Of a stretch of 64,000 nt of DNA, positions 1-13,600 are shown piece after piece. Below the pieces are notes generated by a model. That model searched no databases. It had not been told where the DNA came from and saw only the letters and a list, made by a program, of their open reading frames with translations. The stretch's first letter is position 1. Every line of letters starts with the position of its first letter. The position numbers and the translations under genes were made by a program. This DNA comes from Tenebrio molitor (lineage: Eukaryota; Arthropoda; Insecta; Coleoptera; Tenebrionidae), in contig NC_091048.1 of the NCBI RefSeq assembly GCF_963966145.1, positions 434,001 to 498,000 of the forward strand, written 5' to 3'.

Positions 1-84
1 ACATTTAAAAAATGTCGATTTAAACAATTATTGTTTTTTTATGAACCTCAAACTGTCACAAGACCGTATCGATCATTTTTTGGA

Positions 85-90
85 TTTATT
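85..90 (-). terminator. Probable l(3)mbt polyadenylation signal
   Basis: Canonical AATAAA on the minus strand, about 100 nt downstream of the l(3)mbt stop codon. Assigned by position and motif only. Confidence 0.5.
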
Positions 91-191
91 GTACATATAA
101 AGGGTGTTAACAACATAATGAATAAATTTTATAAATATTTACAAAGTAAAACAAATCCATAATATAAAGACTTAACTACATAAATTGTTAG

Positions 192-3100
192 TTATGAAAA
201 CACTTCATGACTCACTTTTCGTCTCAACAAAATAATAATATTATATAATTTAATAGCTGGGCCAATTTTAACATTCAAAACGTCTATCAGATCCCTCTGA
301 CTGAGGGACAGTAAAGCTTCACCGTCTATTTCCGCCTTTCTAAATTGTTCACCGCTGCTTTCACATCCTGGTACGGTAGATACAAACTCGGCCACTCTAT
401 TCTCACTCCACCGCGAAGGATCCCCTACATCCTCAATGTATTCCTCTAAAAATCTACTGTGCTTCGACCACGTCTCTTTAACGGCAGGTTCTATCTTAGA
501 TTCCTCAATGAATGACTCGATCTTCCTAATTTTAGAGTTAATTTCTTCTTCCTCCGCGTTCAGTTTTAACCGTTTCTTGTATTTTCTTTTCGGTTTTTTC
601 GTCGACTCGTCTTCAAGTTCGACTTTTATCGTCTCTAATCGTGGATATTTGGGGGGACGTCCCAGTTTCGGTTTCCTGCGATAAAATGTTACCAAATCAA
701 TTGATTACTAAAACAAAACTCACAATTTGTCTCTCGGCTCTCTCGATACGGGCACGACGGCTTCAATTAACCGATCCGGAGTTAACAACCTGTCGGGTAA
801 CACTCGTTCGGCATCTATGTTATCTTCAGCGTAGGGGCAAAACTTCTGGTCGGAATGCGTGGCGAATTTGGGGCCCTGGATGTGTCCCATTCCTCTGCAC
901 CCCACCGTCGGGCATTCAAGGAAGTCGTAAACGTCATCGGGGGCTGTGGACAATATTCAAATTCCCGCCATCCTTCGACCGCAAGACAAGTTACTTACTC
1001 AGGGGTGTTTCTATTGGGTGACCGGTCTTTTGACACCAACCCACTGGGTGTATATTTTCGTTGTCGTCGTCCACCCAGTAGCTGTACCGGTCCGGCCAGC
1101 CGTCGAAGTGCATTCTTATTTGGTGATCTCGCACGTCGTCAACGGTTGCGACGCGAATCAATTGAGGCACTCTCTTGTCGACGCACTCGAGACGCATTCC
1201 CCGTTTGAAGCCGCACGCGGGGCGCTGTTTGAATGCCCGAACGGGAGCCGCCACGGATTTAGTTTCTTTCAGGTACTTGGCCCACGAGAACGTTTCCGGA
1301 TTTGGGTAATCTAGCAACGTAACAACAATAATAATAACGGGTGTGTTTTTTTTTAATTTGGCGTTGAAGAGTCAATTTTGAATGCACTATATGGATAACA
1401 GATTACGGATCAGCTGTTTAAATCTTCCGCTTTTACAGGAGTGGTGCGTTCTCAATCGACTCTCCAAAGCCAACTTCGATGCCAAATTTAAAAAAACACC
1501 CTTTGTAGGTACAGTCGATGGACAAATAAAACTGGGACAAAAATGACAATCACATAAGTCAAAATTTACAAATTTGCATCGTTTAATTACGGCTTCATCA
1601 CAAATAGGTTAACTTTGGTATGACATATTATATAGACACTGACAAATATATTGACAATTCAATGGTCTGATTTACACAGATTAAATTTTAAGTGTCCCAG
1701 TTTTATTTGTCCACTTAATGAAGAATGAAAACTTTTATTAAAATTAGTGACATTAATACAGTTGGCTGCGAAAAAAAAGTGAACATTTTCCTAATGTAAA
1801 TTTGGTTTTGTCCATTTGTCAATTAATTGTCTACTATACCTAAATAGGAAATAATTTTCAAAAATGTCATTGGATTTTGACCATACATAATTTTAACCTA
1901 TCTCTCTAAAGAAATGTTCACATTATGAAAAAATTGTAAAAATGTGTCAATTTTATTCTGACAGTTTCCGGTACAAGGACAAATCACAGCGGACGGAAGA
2001 GAAAACAACAATCACTTGAAACTTACCATTTGGTGGTGTCAAATTATGTCCGTACTGATCACACCAACCCACCGGATGTATATAGGGCGACGTGGGATCC
2101 GCCCAATAATCGTAAATGTCGTCCCAACTGTCGAAGTGAACGAGTATCCTATTGTCCATCATATCCTTGACAGACGCCACACACACCAACGACGTGTTCT
2201 TCCTGTCGACAGCTTCCAACTTCATCCCGACCCGGAACCCGTTGGGACAGATCGCCTACAACCCACAACAGTAAAAACTGAACTATTGCAACGTTTTTAC
2301 GCTCACATTTCCGGCCCTGTTGGCGAACAAATGTTTAGGTGCCGCCGTTGATTTGGTCTGTTTCAGATAAAACATCCAGTTGAAATTGTCGCTCGTATAT
2401 CCAGGAGGTGCTTGAAGCACATGACCGTGCTTCTCACACCAGCCAGCTGGAAAAATGTCCATACTATCGGCGTTGACCCAGAAGTCGTAGTTGTCCGGGT
2501 AGCCGTCGAAGTGCAACCTCAGCCGGTAACCGCACACTTCGGCAACCGTCAAGACGCAAAAATACGATGGATGTTGAGGATCCACTCCTTCCAGTTTCAT
2601 TCCTGGACGAAAACCGTTGCGGGTGTAGGGAAATGCGTCCTTGAACAATTTAACGGGGGCGGCTTTGGCTTTGATATGGTCGAGATATTTGGTCCACGAA
2701 AATCCTTTCTTTGAACAAGTCCAAGGATAAGAGTACTTGTCTTGGGAGTTTTCGTTCGAGGTTTCGTCATCGCTTCCACTGATGGGATCGGACTCCATCT
2801 TTTTTAACGGAAAACCTTTCTTTTTCTTTTTTTTCACCTTCATATCTCTGTCTCTCAACTGCTTGCTGTTGCCGCTATCCTGACAGTCTAGACTGCAATA
2901 TTTCAGAGTGATGAATTCGGATGGGAGACCATAACAACCACATTCGACGCATCTGAGTTCCTCTTGGAAGTCATTTTTGACCTGCAAATAACATCACCAT
3001 CATCATAAGTAACGTCAATTACTCCAATTGTATCAAACAGCGAACTGACAGATTTTGAAATTTTAATACTACATATTACGAAGTAAAAATGTAAAAACTG

Positions 3101-4639
3101 TTCTTGTATAAATACGACAAAAACTAAAAACTAATCAGAAAAATTTGTACTACTAGATTTCTTTAACAATACTTAAAGTTTCAAATACTTTATTCAGACA
3201 AAAAAATGGCCTAAACAATAAAAACAAAATTTAGGAATAGCGACTTGTTTCATTTACGTCTGCGAGAAAACGCTGAATTAAAAAAAAAAACATTCATTTG
3301 ATAAAATATCTTCACATTAAACTAAACAAAATACACATACTTTAACCTTAGCCAGCCGTTTTTCGATGATTTTGTCGTACTCTTCCCTGGTGACGTACTC
3401 GATGAGATTGAATTCATTGACGATAAACTTGAGGTCGCTACCTGGAAGACTTCCTATCCCTTCCTCCCACTTGAGAATCTTCTGGAAGTCGAAGTCGTCG
3501 TTCATATTGATGTCCGTTTTCTTCTCTTTAATCACTTTTATTTCCAGATAATCGTCTTTCCTGTGGTCCTTGTCGAAACTATCCGTGACCTCCAGTTTGG
3601 TCAGTGTGATGTCAGAATCCAGCTTGTACTTGTCTTTTGAGTCGATGATCTCCATGTCGTCGTAATCTTTCCTGTAGGAAAAATTCGACTTTCGCCTGCG
3701 TTCGGTTTTTTGCAACTTCACGGGGTCCGGATCTAGAAGTGGATTGTTGTTAGTGATGTTGGAGGGACGCACTTTATCCCCTTGGTAGTTTTTCTTGAGG
3801 ATTGAAATCCCGTGCTTTGGGAACTTTGGTACGATTTCTTTGCGTTTCTCCACTGAATTATCAAAACTAAAGCTCAGACTCTCGCTCTTTGAATTTGAGT
3901 CCTCCAGAATTGACAATTCGTATTCTTTCTCACTTTTAACGGGGCTATCTAAATCGATGATTTCGTCGCAAACTAACTCACGATTTATTTCTTCACCGTC
4001 TTCTCTATTACCTGATTCTAATTCGTTCTGTAGCTGCGCGTCGGATATTTTTATGTTGAACATTTTGTTGTTTACTTCGTTCGAAGAAGGTAACGTTAAG
4101 GGCATGAAGGCGATTTTCGGTTGTAACGTATTGGTGGTGACAGTCACTGGTAGTCTGTTTTTAATAACGTTGGGCATGGGAGCTATCATTAATTTTTGCC
4201 CCCCTTCAGACTTGGGTTCCGCGATTTTAGTTAAAGGTTTGATCATCGTTAAATATGTCCCTGCTATTTTCGAGCCTCCCGATAACGTCACAGTCTGCAT
4301 ATTGCTTGGTTTATGTATCACTAATTGTTGAGCTTTGGCAACATTCTTTACTGGTGTGAGAATCACTCCTTGGTTCGATATCGACCTGTTCGATGTGTTT
4401 TTGTTCATGTTGGGAGGAAGTGTTGCAAACTGGAGCTGAGGTACTGTGTTGACCATGTTAGTTTTTGTGATGGAGGTGAAAGGAAGTTTTGATGGTGTTT
4501 GTATATAAACCAATGGAAGAACCTGTGTTTTCATCGGATTAGTTGAAAGAATTGATGACTGTGCACCTTGACAATCCGGAGTGTTTGTGTCTAGTTCGGT
4601 TTGAACCAATTCGCCCGACTCGGTGCCCCCGGACGACAT
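192..4639 (-). CDS. l(3)mbt: Lethal(3)malignant brain tumor-like MBT-repeat chromatin repressor
   Basis: Nuclear methyl-lysine reader and transcriptional repressor; fly L(3)mbt silences germline and tumour-growth genes. Six exons join in frame: 4639-3341, 2981-2307, 2255-2027, 1310-999, 943-724 and 675-192, giving 1,072 codons plus stop. The first 433 residues are low-complexity and unconserved. Next come an FCS-type zinc finger (about residues 442-470, CVECGC...YCSLDC), then three MBT repeats near 525-625, 632-735 and 741-838. Each MBT repeat shows the F/NxW start, the GMKLE/GMRLE motif, an HFDG/HFDS-W/Y core and a GWC-x-GH end. A C2HC finger follows at about 848-880 (CPTVGCRGMGH), then an AT-hook-like GRPPK with a basic stretch, and a C-terminal SAM domain at about 1001-1065. 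This order matches L3MBTL1/3/4. The start is the first ATG of the long N-terminal exon. The intron 2026-1311 holds three different MITEs. Confidence 0.95.
1338..1502. mobile_element. MITE family C, copy 1
   Basis: About 165 bp ending in inverted GGGTGTTTTTTTTAA-type termini, inside l(3)mbt intron 3. A diverged second copy at 60413-60592 shares the interior, including GGAGTGGTGCGTTC and the GTTGAAGAGTC flank. No coding capacity. Confidence 0.75.
1512..1718. mobile_element. MITE family A, copy 1
   Basis: Near-identical, in opposite orientation, to 6668-6876 and 57841-58049. The inverted ends carry GGACAAATAAAACTGGGAC. The right end is eroded compared with the other two copies. Starts after a TA, 10 bp from the family C copy. 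Confidence 0.85.
1759..1975. mobile_element. MITE family B, copy 1 (3' end eroded)
   Basis: Begins after TA with CAGTTGGCTGCG and an A-run, and follows the interior of 48112-48345 (CCTAATGTAAATTTG, ATGTCATTGGATTTTGA). The right terminus breaks off near 1975, about 50 bp from the l(3)mbt exon 3 splice donor. Confidence 0.75.
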
Positions 4640-6204
4640 TTCTGCAAATCATAACACGTTACGGTCCTGTTATTACTTTCACTACAGTACAAACGATTTT
4701 TAAAAAAATGTCTCACCTGTTACATAATTTAAAAAAATCAGTTAACACAATAAATTAATAGAATCGGTCGAGACCATTCAACAACTAACGTAACATTTTT
4801 CTTTTGTCGAGGATAAAACACGAACATTACGGACCTGTCTTTACTAACCTTCACTCTTTAAACAAGACACAGATTTAATCTAATAAAACTGCACCTTACC
4901 TGTTATATAATTATTTTTGAACGGTAAAATAAATAAAAATATTGTTTTGATCCATTCAGGGACGGTTGTCTTTTTTTTCAATTGTTAAATGCACCACCAT
5001 AAACTTTTGTAATTACGCGAGGACAGATAATTCGCAAAGCTCCAGAAAACACTTAAACAGTTCACAATTTACCAAAATCGGCCACAGATTGTTGCGGTAA
5101 AATTTTATCGTGCGTTAATTTGCGAAAACTTTTATTTTATGCCGTTCACTCCAAAAACCAAGACAATTCTAGCGCACGCGCGTTCATCGTGAGACAAGAT
5201 TTGAACGCTTTTCCCGCCCTCAAATTAATTCTGTTCCGATCGAAAACGTAAAATTAACACGATATTCACACCTCGACTTGTGAAAATTTGGGACAACACC
5301 ATCTGCCACTAAGAATCGTGAAAAAAAAATCAGTTAATAATCTGAACGCTCGTTCGGGTTGCAACAAGGGGGGGCCCGATCTGCGAAGGTAACTTTAACG
5401 AATAAACTTTGAATATCACTTAAGCATGCTCCAAAGAAATTTTTCTGACGCTTTTTCAGTGTTACATCAAAAGTGATTTCACATATTTAATTGAAAAATT
5501 CATGCGTGTGACCTTTATAATAGTTTACCTCCTGTTATCCAGTTGATTCAACAGATTTTACTCACAAAAAGATAAAACTATCAAGACTTGAAACTATCAA
5601 GTGAATTTTTCTGTGCTTTGTTATTGTGTAAACTACAACGAATATTTTTCAACAGTGATTGGGGGACTATGTTTATTCTTGGTTCATGTCACACGAAATT
5701 CTTGCGTAAATCTGTAAAAAAGACCACATTTTCTTAGTTTTCTTACACTTTTTGTGATCAACTTACCTACAATTAGCTAAATTATTTTCCAAAGTATTGT
5801 AAAATAAAAATTATTAGATACCTTAATGGTAGGTACGCACGCGCATTAGACAAATAAATTTACCGAAGCGACGTTGCCAAACCTTCATAATTTAAAAGAG
5901 TTTTTTTTTCATTATTTCGTTAAATTAATTTGACGACAAACTTTAAAACTGTGTTCCCACACTGTGTATGCTCACACGTGCTCAACTTGTATCTTTGCTG
6001 AACTAGTATTATTTAATTGTTACCACAATACCTACATAGAATTGATTGAAAATGAAATACCTAAAAGTTACATTAAGAATGCATATTGATTATTATTCTC
6101 TTTGATTTGTCTGCAATTATTTAATTTTTGAAACCAATCGGTTCAGTTATTTTATATCAGTATTTTATTTTTCTTTACTTTTATTTAAGTATTATACGTA
6201 CGTA
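4640..6204. other. l(3)mbt upstream region; no gene seen
   Basis: AT-rich DNA upstream of the l(3)mbt start with scattered GC-richer patches (near 5160-5220 and 5340-5390) where promoter or 5' UTR exons could lie. I see no conserved coding frame. Confidence 0.4.
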
Positions 6205-6437
6205 CAGTGGCGAGCACGGAATTTCGCACACATTGGACATTTCACTGACTTAATTTTATTAAAATGAGATACCTACTGGCGGCAGTTTCGTGACAGTTTA
6301 GGTGAAACATCAGTCATGATCACATATATCATGCGTATCCCACCTCATTATTGATTATAATGACAATAAAGCTTAGACTAGATAGTTTTTTTTTAATGAC
6401 GTACAAATTGGCGTGCGAAATTCCGTGCTCCCCACTG
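6205..6437. mobile_element. MITE family J (233 bp, TA target)
   Basis: Terminal inverted repeats of about 28 bp (CAGTGGCGAGCACGGAATTT on the left; its near-complement on the right), flanked by TA on both sides. One copy in this window; no coding capacity. Confidence 0.8.
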
Positions 6438-6667
6438 TACATGTCTAATTATTTTTTTTTTTACATCAAGATTTGTACTATTACATACAAATTTTATATG
6501 TATTCATTTCAGAATAACAATAATGAAGCAACAACGTTGCAAAAAATTTTAATTTGTTATTACAAAGCATCCAAGATATTTATGTAATGTTAACAAGACG
6601 TTAAACTGATGTTGCCACTTTGTTTTGGAGTAATAAAGAAATTAATGTATTTGTGATAAGTGATGTA

Positions 6668-6876
6668 CGGTTGGTGGACAAATAAAACTGGGACACTTAA
6701 AATTTAATCTATGTAAATCAGACCAGTGAATTGTCAATATATTTGTCAATGTCTATATAATATGTCATACCAAAGTTAACCTATTTGTGATAAAGCCGTA
6801 ATTAAACGATGCAAATTTGTAAATTTTGACTTATGTGATTGTCATTTTTGTCCCAGTTTTATTTGTCCATCGACTG
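6668..6876. mobile_element. MITE family A, copy 2 (209 bp, intact ends)
   Basis: Complete copy flanked by TA duplications (6666-6667 and 6877-6878). Both ends carry the GGACAAATAAAACTGGGAC inverted repeat. Over 90% similar by eye to 57841-58049. The TA target and short inverted ends fit a non-autonomous Tc1/mariner-type element. Confidence 0.88.
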
Positions 6877-6957
6877 TACCTACTTATGTATCATTTGTAA
6901 ATGTACATTTGGTTTTTTAATTTCTGCCAAAAGCAAGAAAGCACAACCAGCAGAGAT

Positions 6958-7190
6958 CTAGGTAAAGTTTGTCCAGCGAGAGATTGGTTGAGATAAGAAG
7001 TTTAAGAACCACTACGTAGAAGAAGGAGTACCTAGCGCACGTGAATAGTGAATATATTCTTCAAGCAGTACCTACCATTTTTGCCCTCAAATTATGGTCT
7101 AATTAATGTATTCTAGTGCATTTTGTTGTGTTGCGTTAATTTAATACAATTTAAAATCTCCCAATCTCTCGCTGGACAAAGTATACCTAC
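6958..7190. mobile_element. MITE family K (about 233 bp)
   Basis: Inverted termini reading AGGTAAAGTTTGTCCAGCGA on the left, and TCGCTGGACAAAGTATACCT on the right. The interior has no reading frame of note. Confidence 0.75.
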
Positions 7191-7672
7191 CAGTTTTATT
7201 TTTGAATGACATAATTTTGTCTTCCACTGTGATTCGTTTCCCATAACTTGATTGAATGTCAACTGGTTTTAAGTAAGCCGCTTTGGGTGGCTTACTTCTT
7301 TTTTCGTCAACCTTCGACACAATAATTTTATAAATTATAGGAAATCATCGATCCTGATAAATAATCAGCAACAATTTAAATTTAGCCTGGACGACATGGC
7401 AACACTGCTCAAGTCGCCACCATTTTAATCAAAACGACAGCTGATTGCTTGATTCCATTCGTGTAGATTATTGCGTCGTATTTATTAATTTGCTGATTGA
7501 AAATGTAAGTTGTATTTGCTTAATATCCGCATTAGAATCGGTCTAATAACTTTTCGATGATTGTCGTCGAAGTTGGGCGACGACAGCTGCGACTATTTTG
7601 GATCCGTTGACGTTTCAGAGGTAAACAAATTTTCACGTTGTGACGTAATTTGTTTTGACCGGAGACGTCGTA

Positions 7673-10600
7673 ATGGGGGCCGGAGTGAGCGCCGGAGAGA
7701 ACAACGATGAGCTCGTTGATAATCTGATCGAGGCGAATTACATAAAGACATCGACGGTGGAGAGGGTACTTCGGGCCGTAGACAGAGGGGCGTATTTTCT
7801 GCCCGACCCGCCGGCCGATGCGTATCGAGACGTGGCGTGGAAAAACGGAAATTTCCACATATCGGCACCTTGCATCTACAGCGAGGTGATGGAAGGGCTG
7901 AAGCTGAGACCAGGTTTGAGTTTTCTCAATCTGGGATCAGGCACTGGGTATCTTAATACAGTAGCGGGACTGTTGTTGGGCACTTACGGCATCAATCACG
8001 GGATCGAGATCCACGAAAACGTTATAGAATATGCGTACATGAGATTGGAGGATTTTAAGAAACATTCAGGTGCTATGGATGAGTTTGATTTTTGTGAGCC
8101 AAAGTTCATGCAAGGGAATTGCCTGTCTTTACCTAGTGGTTACCATCAATATGATAGGGTTTATTGTGGAGCTGCTTGTCCTGAAAAGTATCTCAGTTAT
8201 ATGAAAAATCTAATCAAAGTGGGAGGGACCTTAGTCATACCCATAAATGAACGCTTGATTGAAATGAGGAGAATGTCAGAAACCAGCTGGAATACTCATT
8301 ATTTGTTATCTGTTTCATTTACAACCCTCATAAAACCGGAACAAGTAAATCAAGAAACTGTTCCATTTTGTAAGTAATGTCTTACTTACTTTTGGTCAGG
8401 GTCTATTACATTTTTCCAGTTGATATTGAACCTTTATCATTGCAAGAACTGTGTCGTACCACTGTCAGAAATTTATTAAGAAGAAACATTGAACTGGAGC
8501 ATCCTAAGGTTAAAAGCATAAAGAAGTGCCGGAGGACTTTAAGAAAGAAAAAACCTGGGAAAAGGTGAGTGACATTAGTTTTAGTGAGATGGTTAATCAG
8601 TACTGTTAACACGTCGTCGTCACGCCGGCCGCTGCCCCCGCTCTAAAATGTTAATTAATGATATGTACTATCGGCGCCAACGAAATGTGAACGAATTTCT
8701 GGTGCCATAGAAACGTCTTCTGTTTTGTTCTATGTACATTAAATAAAACTTTGTTCACTGGCGTACTATATGTATGGAAGTTAAGAAAAGATTTCTATTA
8801 CCTATAACTTTCTATTACAATTTTTACAATTTTCGTCGAGTTTGGCAACAGCCCTCGCTTTTCCTATATCGGTCAAGTGTCGTGGCAGGTATATTGTTTA
8901 AAAATAAATTAAATCTGTTGACTAATTATGTTTATGAAAATTGTCACAAATCTGTCACATTAACGCACGCCTATGATTAATGCTTCAACACACACTAGGA
9001 AAATTTGGCGTTCACATTTCGATGGCGCCGATAGTACATATTATGAAAGAGGATATCTTTTTTATCATGGCTGTCAAAAAAAAAAGATTGGTTAGAACCT
9101 CTAATAGAATAATGAAAACTATCTTCATCTTCAGAACATTCACCTAACCTAACAAAAAGTGTTTTTTTTTTTATTTTGGACTCCGCCACTGTCATATACG
9201 TAAGCTGGATTCAAATCCCACATTCGTCTTCTGCGCAAACCACGTGATGTCATGTTTCGTTTTGACATTACCTCCACTGTCAACCATTGTCACCTTCGAC
9301 CATACAATACATAGACACGGCATGCGAACCAGTTTGTAGGCAGTTTGTTTGAAAGCAACATGAATGGGCGAGAGGGGAGAACGGTGGGAGGGGCGTGGAC
9401 TTTCCAACAGAGGCGGGTCGTTTTTAGGGGGCAATAAAACAATAAATTCGAAAATAAATATTTAAAAACAAAATGTGTATTAAAAAAAACCGAAAAGAGA
9501 TACAATTGGAATTATATACTACTGACCTTTAAACAATATTGTTTTTGTGAGCATACTTCTCACTCTATTGCCAGTGTCTGCATCATTTAACCGTGTAGTT
9601 TCATGATGTAGTCTTAGTTTAAAATATTTTTCTAAAATTAATTTAATCAACTGTAAACAATGATTGTTTAAAATATTTTCAGTGACCATATGCTCAGCAA
9701 AGTCATCAAACAAAGTTAACGGTAAATTTCTAATGGTAGAATTTATCAATATATTTGGCAAATTTTTCATGTGAAAAATGTCATGCTCTGCTTTAATCAC
9801 TCTGAGACATTTTTCTGCAGTTTCACAAATTTTAATTACCAATGGAGAAGCACTAACCATTCTGCCGTATTGTTTTCTTTGTTGTAACAAAGAAACAACA
9901 GTACTATTTTCGAGGGTGAGAAGACAAAAAGCACAGCTAATACATTTTGTGAGACATTTAACAACAAATCCAGATATATATGCCACAATATCTGTCGTAT
10001 AGGTTGTTAAATGCCACACTGGAGTGCTGATATAATCATGCTCTTGCAGTTCATTGAAAATTTGAATAAAATCTGGCGTGTCTTGTAAGTTCTCACCATT
10101 ATCATTACAAGTTAAAGTTCTAGATGAACAATGCAATAGCGACGTATTATCTATCGCCACTGCATTGCCTGAATCTGCACCTTTTATTTCAGTGTGAAGT
10201 AATAGGCGTTTGTAAATCGCTTCAAACTGTTTGCAAGTGGGGTTGTTGTTGGATCCACCTCTACTCCTCACAGCACTAAAAAATATTTCAAGATGATCTT
10301 GTGAGATCTTGTATGTCAATATATATTTCAACAAGGGAGTTTCAGATTGTATATATTTTGTAAACATAGACATTAAACTTTCAATGTCCACCAAAAAGCC
10401 GAGAAATCCAGTTTTTCGGTTTGTTTGCACTACTGGTACACCATTCAATTTAAGGCCTAAAATATAGTTTTTACAATATTTTAAGTAATCAATAATTTCT
10501 GTATGATTGCTCATAGATAATGGTTTACGGTATTTTGTTTTTGAAGCCCAATTTCGTGAGTTTAATATATCAAATAAATTATTGAAAATTTTGCAGAACG

Positions 10601-13600
10601 TTGCTGTGCCGGTAGCACCTAGAAAATCTTCATGTTGCAAATCTAAACAGAGGAAAAGAAAAGCATCCGCTACACTATTACTAAACGTCTGTGCTGCAAT
10701 TTTCACTTTCATCTTTTCTCGTGCCCACTGTAAATGTCTTTTCCGCAATTTTGTTGCAGCATGAAGACCCTCAATGTTCTGTAAATTGACCAGGTTTTCA
10801 AAAAAAAACCACAAAATTTCATTTCCATCCCCATCTGTCAATTTTCCCTGACTGGCCAAGCAATTTCTGATTAATTTAAGCATATGACAAGCGTCTAAAT
10901 AGAAAAAGATATTTTCTTGTGATTGAGGATTGGGGAACGAAGTAATTAAATTCGAAGTGTCCTCAAAAGACGCACCCAAATTTGTCGCCATGGCCAGATT
11001 TGTAGGTGTTCCGTCAAATGTAAATGATGAAACAACAACCCCAGATTCATTTATGAACTCTAGACATTTGTTCAGAAGATTAACTTTTTCAGTGCCGTTT
11101 AAACCATTTAAAAAAAAATAACCGACCGGTATTTTCCAGTTGGCATTTAAGGCTACCAACATAAAAACCAACACTTCTTTTGCTTCTGGCGTTGAATCGG
11201 AGTCAAAATTGCCACCAAAATCAACGTAGCCACAAAATTTCTTTCCTGTCCATTCAATCATTTTTCTAATGGCCATTTCATCCATCACCAAGTTACAAAG
11301 AACTTGATAATTTCGGGAAGTAGCTTCTGCAACTTTCATTTTCAACGCTACCAAGGATTCCTCCGTAAAACCGGGTGCACAATTAACTGAACGATACCAT
11401 TTGCTGATAGTATCCGGATGAGGAAGAGATTTATTAAATTTGTTCCTCACGTAATTATACGCTTTAGCAGAATAAAAGTTTAAGGTCAAAGCAAAGGCTC
11501 TTAATTCTGGTGTATATTTTTGTTTGGACGGCCCTTTTAACAGCTTCTTGATAATTTCTACCGATGACGCTGGAAGCGATGCCTAAAACATGATTGGATT
11601 AATTAAATTACTTAAATAAGAATTTTGTAGCTTACACCAACGGCAATTTTTGCATTTTCACTTATATAATTGCTTTCATGCAGATGTTTCAGTAATGATT
11701 TCAAACAAAGAATTCTTGCTTTTAAACGTCTATTTCTTTGTTGCAAAGCAACAAGTTTCTTCCGTTTAATTGCAACAGATCGTTTGGCAATATGCCAGTT
11801 TCTTTTTCCTCTTCTGGGAGTATTAAATTCATCACTATAGATATCTCCAACATATCGTGGATTCCTAAATGTATAATTATAACATTACACATACAAATAT
11901 TCTCATTTCAATTAAGAATTATGTTCTTACCTCTTCCTTTTTTTGTGTCTAATTTGTGCAATATCTTCATCATTTGACGCTACTGATGGTGTGGCAGAAG
12001 ATGAATCAATCGCTGTAACTTTTTTTGTCGTTTTTCCTGTGAGTAATTTTGAGTTTCTTTTCAAACGTTGTAACTTCATCAATCTCACTCTAAAGTTCCT
12101 CATAATATAAGTTTTCTTGTCTCATTAAAGAAATAACTTTTCTCACCTTTTTTGTGGAGGACCCATAAGGCTGGTAACAGATTTCTCTTTTAATTCTCCA
12201 CATTCTGAGGCTGACTTTGTTGCTGAAGATGATGAAGAAAGGGGAAGAGCTAGGGTTTCCTTTTCTTGAACTGGCAAATTACTTGCACAATCGAGTGTCT
12301 CCTCTGAAGTCACTGATGATGCTGAAGTCGAAGAACTACTACATATTAGAGTAAGAAACAATGTTTAAAATGTAAGACTCACCTTGTGCATATAACACCG
12401 CTTCCAGATGAGGTGGGCATTGCATCCTTTTTTAATCTTCTTCTCCCACTAGGTTCAGTATAAAAATCAGAAGTTAAAAAATGATCCGAACACAAAAATG
12501 TAAACCGCTGGGAATTAATTTCTACTCCCAAACTTTGAAACCACTTGTTTCTTTCAGTTACATCCTTCGGAAAACTAAAACATAAAAACATTTCGAGTAT
12601 TTTCTACAAATATAATTAATATTCTGTTGGAATCCCAGATTCCATAGCGATGTGACGCTTATGGTTTGTTTACATGAAGCACGTGGATCGTTGTACTTAC
12701 AGGTGATATGAACGCGTTGCCGCTTTTTCATACGGTCGTTTACACACATAGCACTTCCTAACCATAGTTAACAAAGTTTATAATAGTTTATATTAGTTAT
12801 ATCACCACCAAACACAAGATTAAAGCACAAAAACAACAATTTCGCAAACTAGGCAGCCATTAGAGATGCTACGAAATTAACTTAAAATTCACCGAGCGGA
12901 CACGATCACAAGCGAAGTAAACTAATTGACCAATCGCAGCCTTGATCTCAACAAGGTTCAATTTCGCGTTCGCTTGCTGTTTTCCCCTTACCCCACCTGC
13001 ATATGTTGGCTTCAACCAAAATTCAGTGTACCGTGTCTATGTATTGTATGGTCGAAGATTGTCACTAACTGTCACTGTCAGACTCAGCATTGCAAAATGT
13101 TAATATCGAAAAAATTGAATGAGAAATTCCAAGGAGGAAAAATTTAAAAGGTTTCCACAAGGCAGTAGTAGCATGCTTTAATAAATCATAGCTTAATAAA
13201 TAAAAAAATATATACAACGTGTCTCAGAAATAAGTACATTAATTTTAACTGGTAATAGAACTCGTTAATAGCAACAATACAATATTTAAATATATTTTTT
13301 TCCTAAACCTTATAGTTATCCAATTAAAATTATTGAAAAATTTGGCAAAAATTTCATTACCCGCTAATGGGGATTACCTGCTTCGCCGTTGCCGATAAGC
13401 TAAGAACAAAAAACAAATGCAAGAAAACTTTCACTTGTTTCTTGCGAACCTAAGTACAGCGGCTAATTGCTGCACCCGTTGCTGTAACCTATAATGATAA
13501 GGGTGGAAGAGAAAAAAGAGAATCATATGGTAGATATTAAATGAAAACAATTTTAATAATAAATATTTTAAACTGACCCTAATGAACCGCCCGTACCCAA

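Noticed and set aside
6351..6587. A 78-codon plus-strand frame
   Set aside because: It starts inside MITE J and has no recognisable features.
12379..12591. A stand-alone small THAP protein
   Set aside because: Splice phase links it on both sides into the six-exon P-type transposase inside the same terminal repeats.
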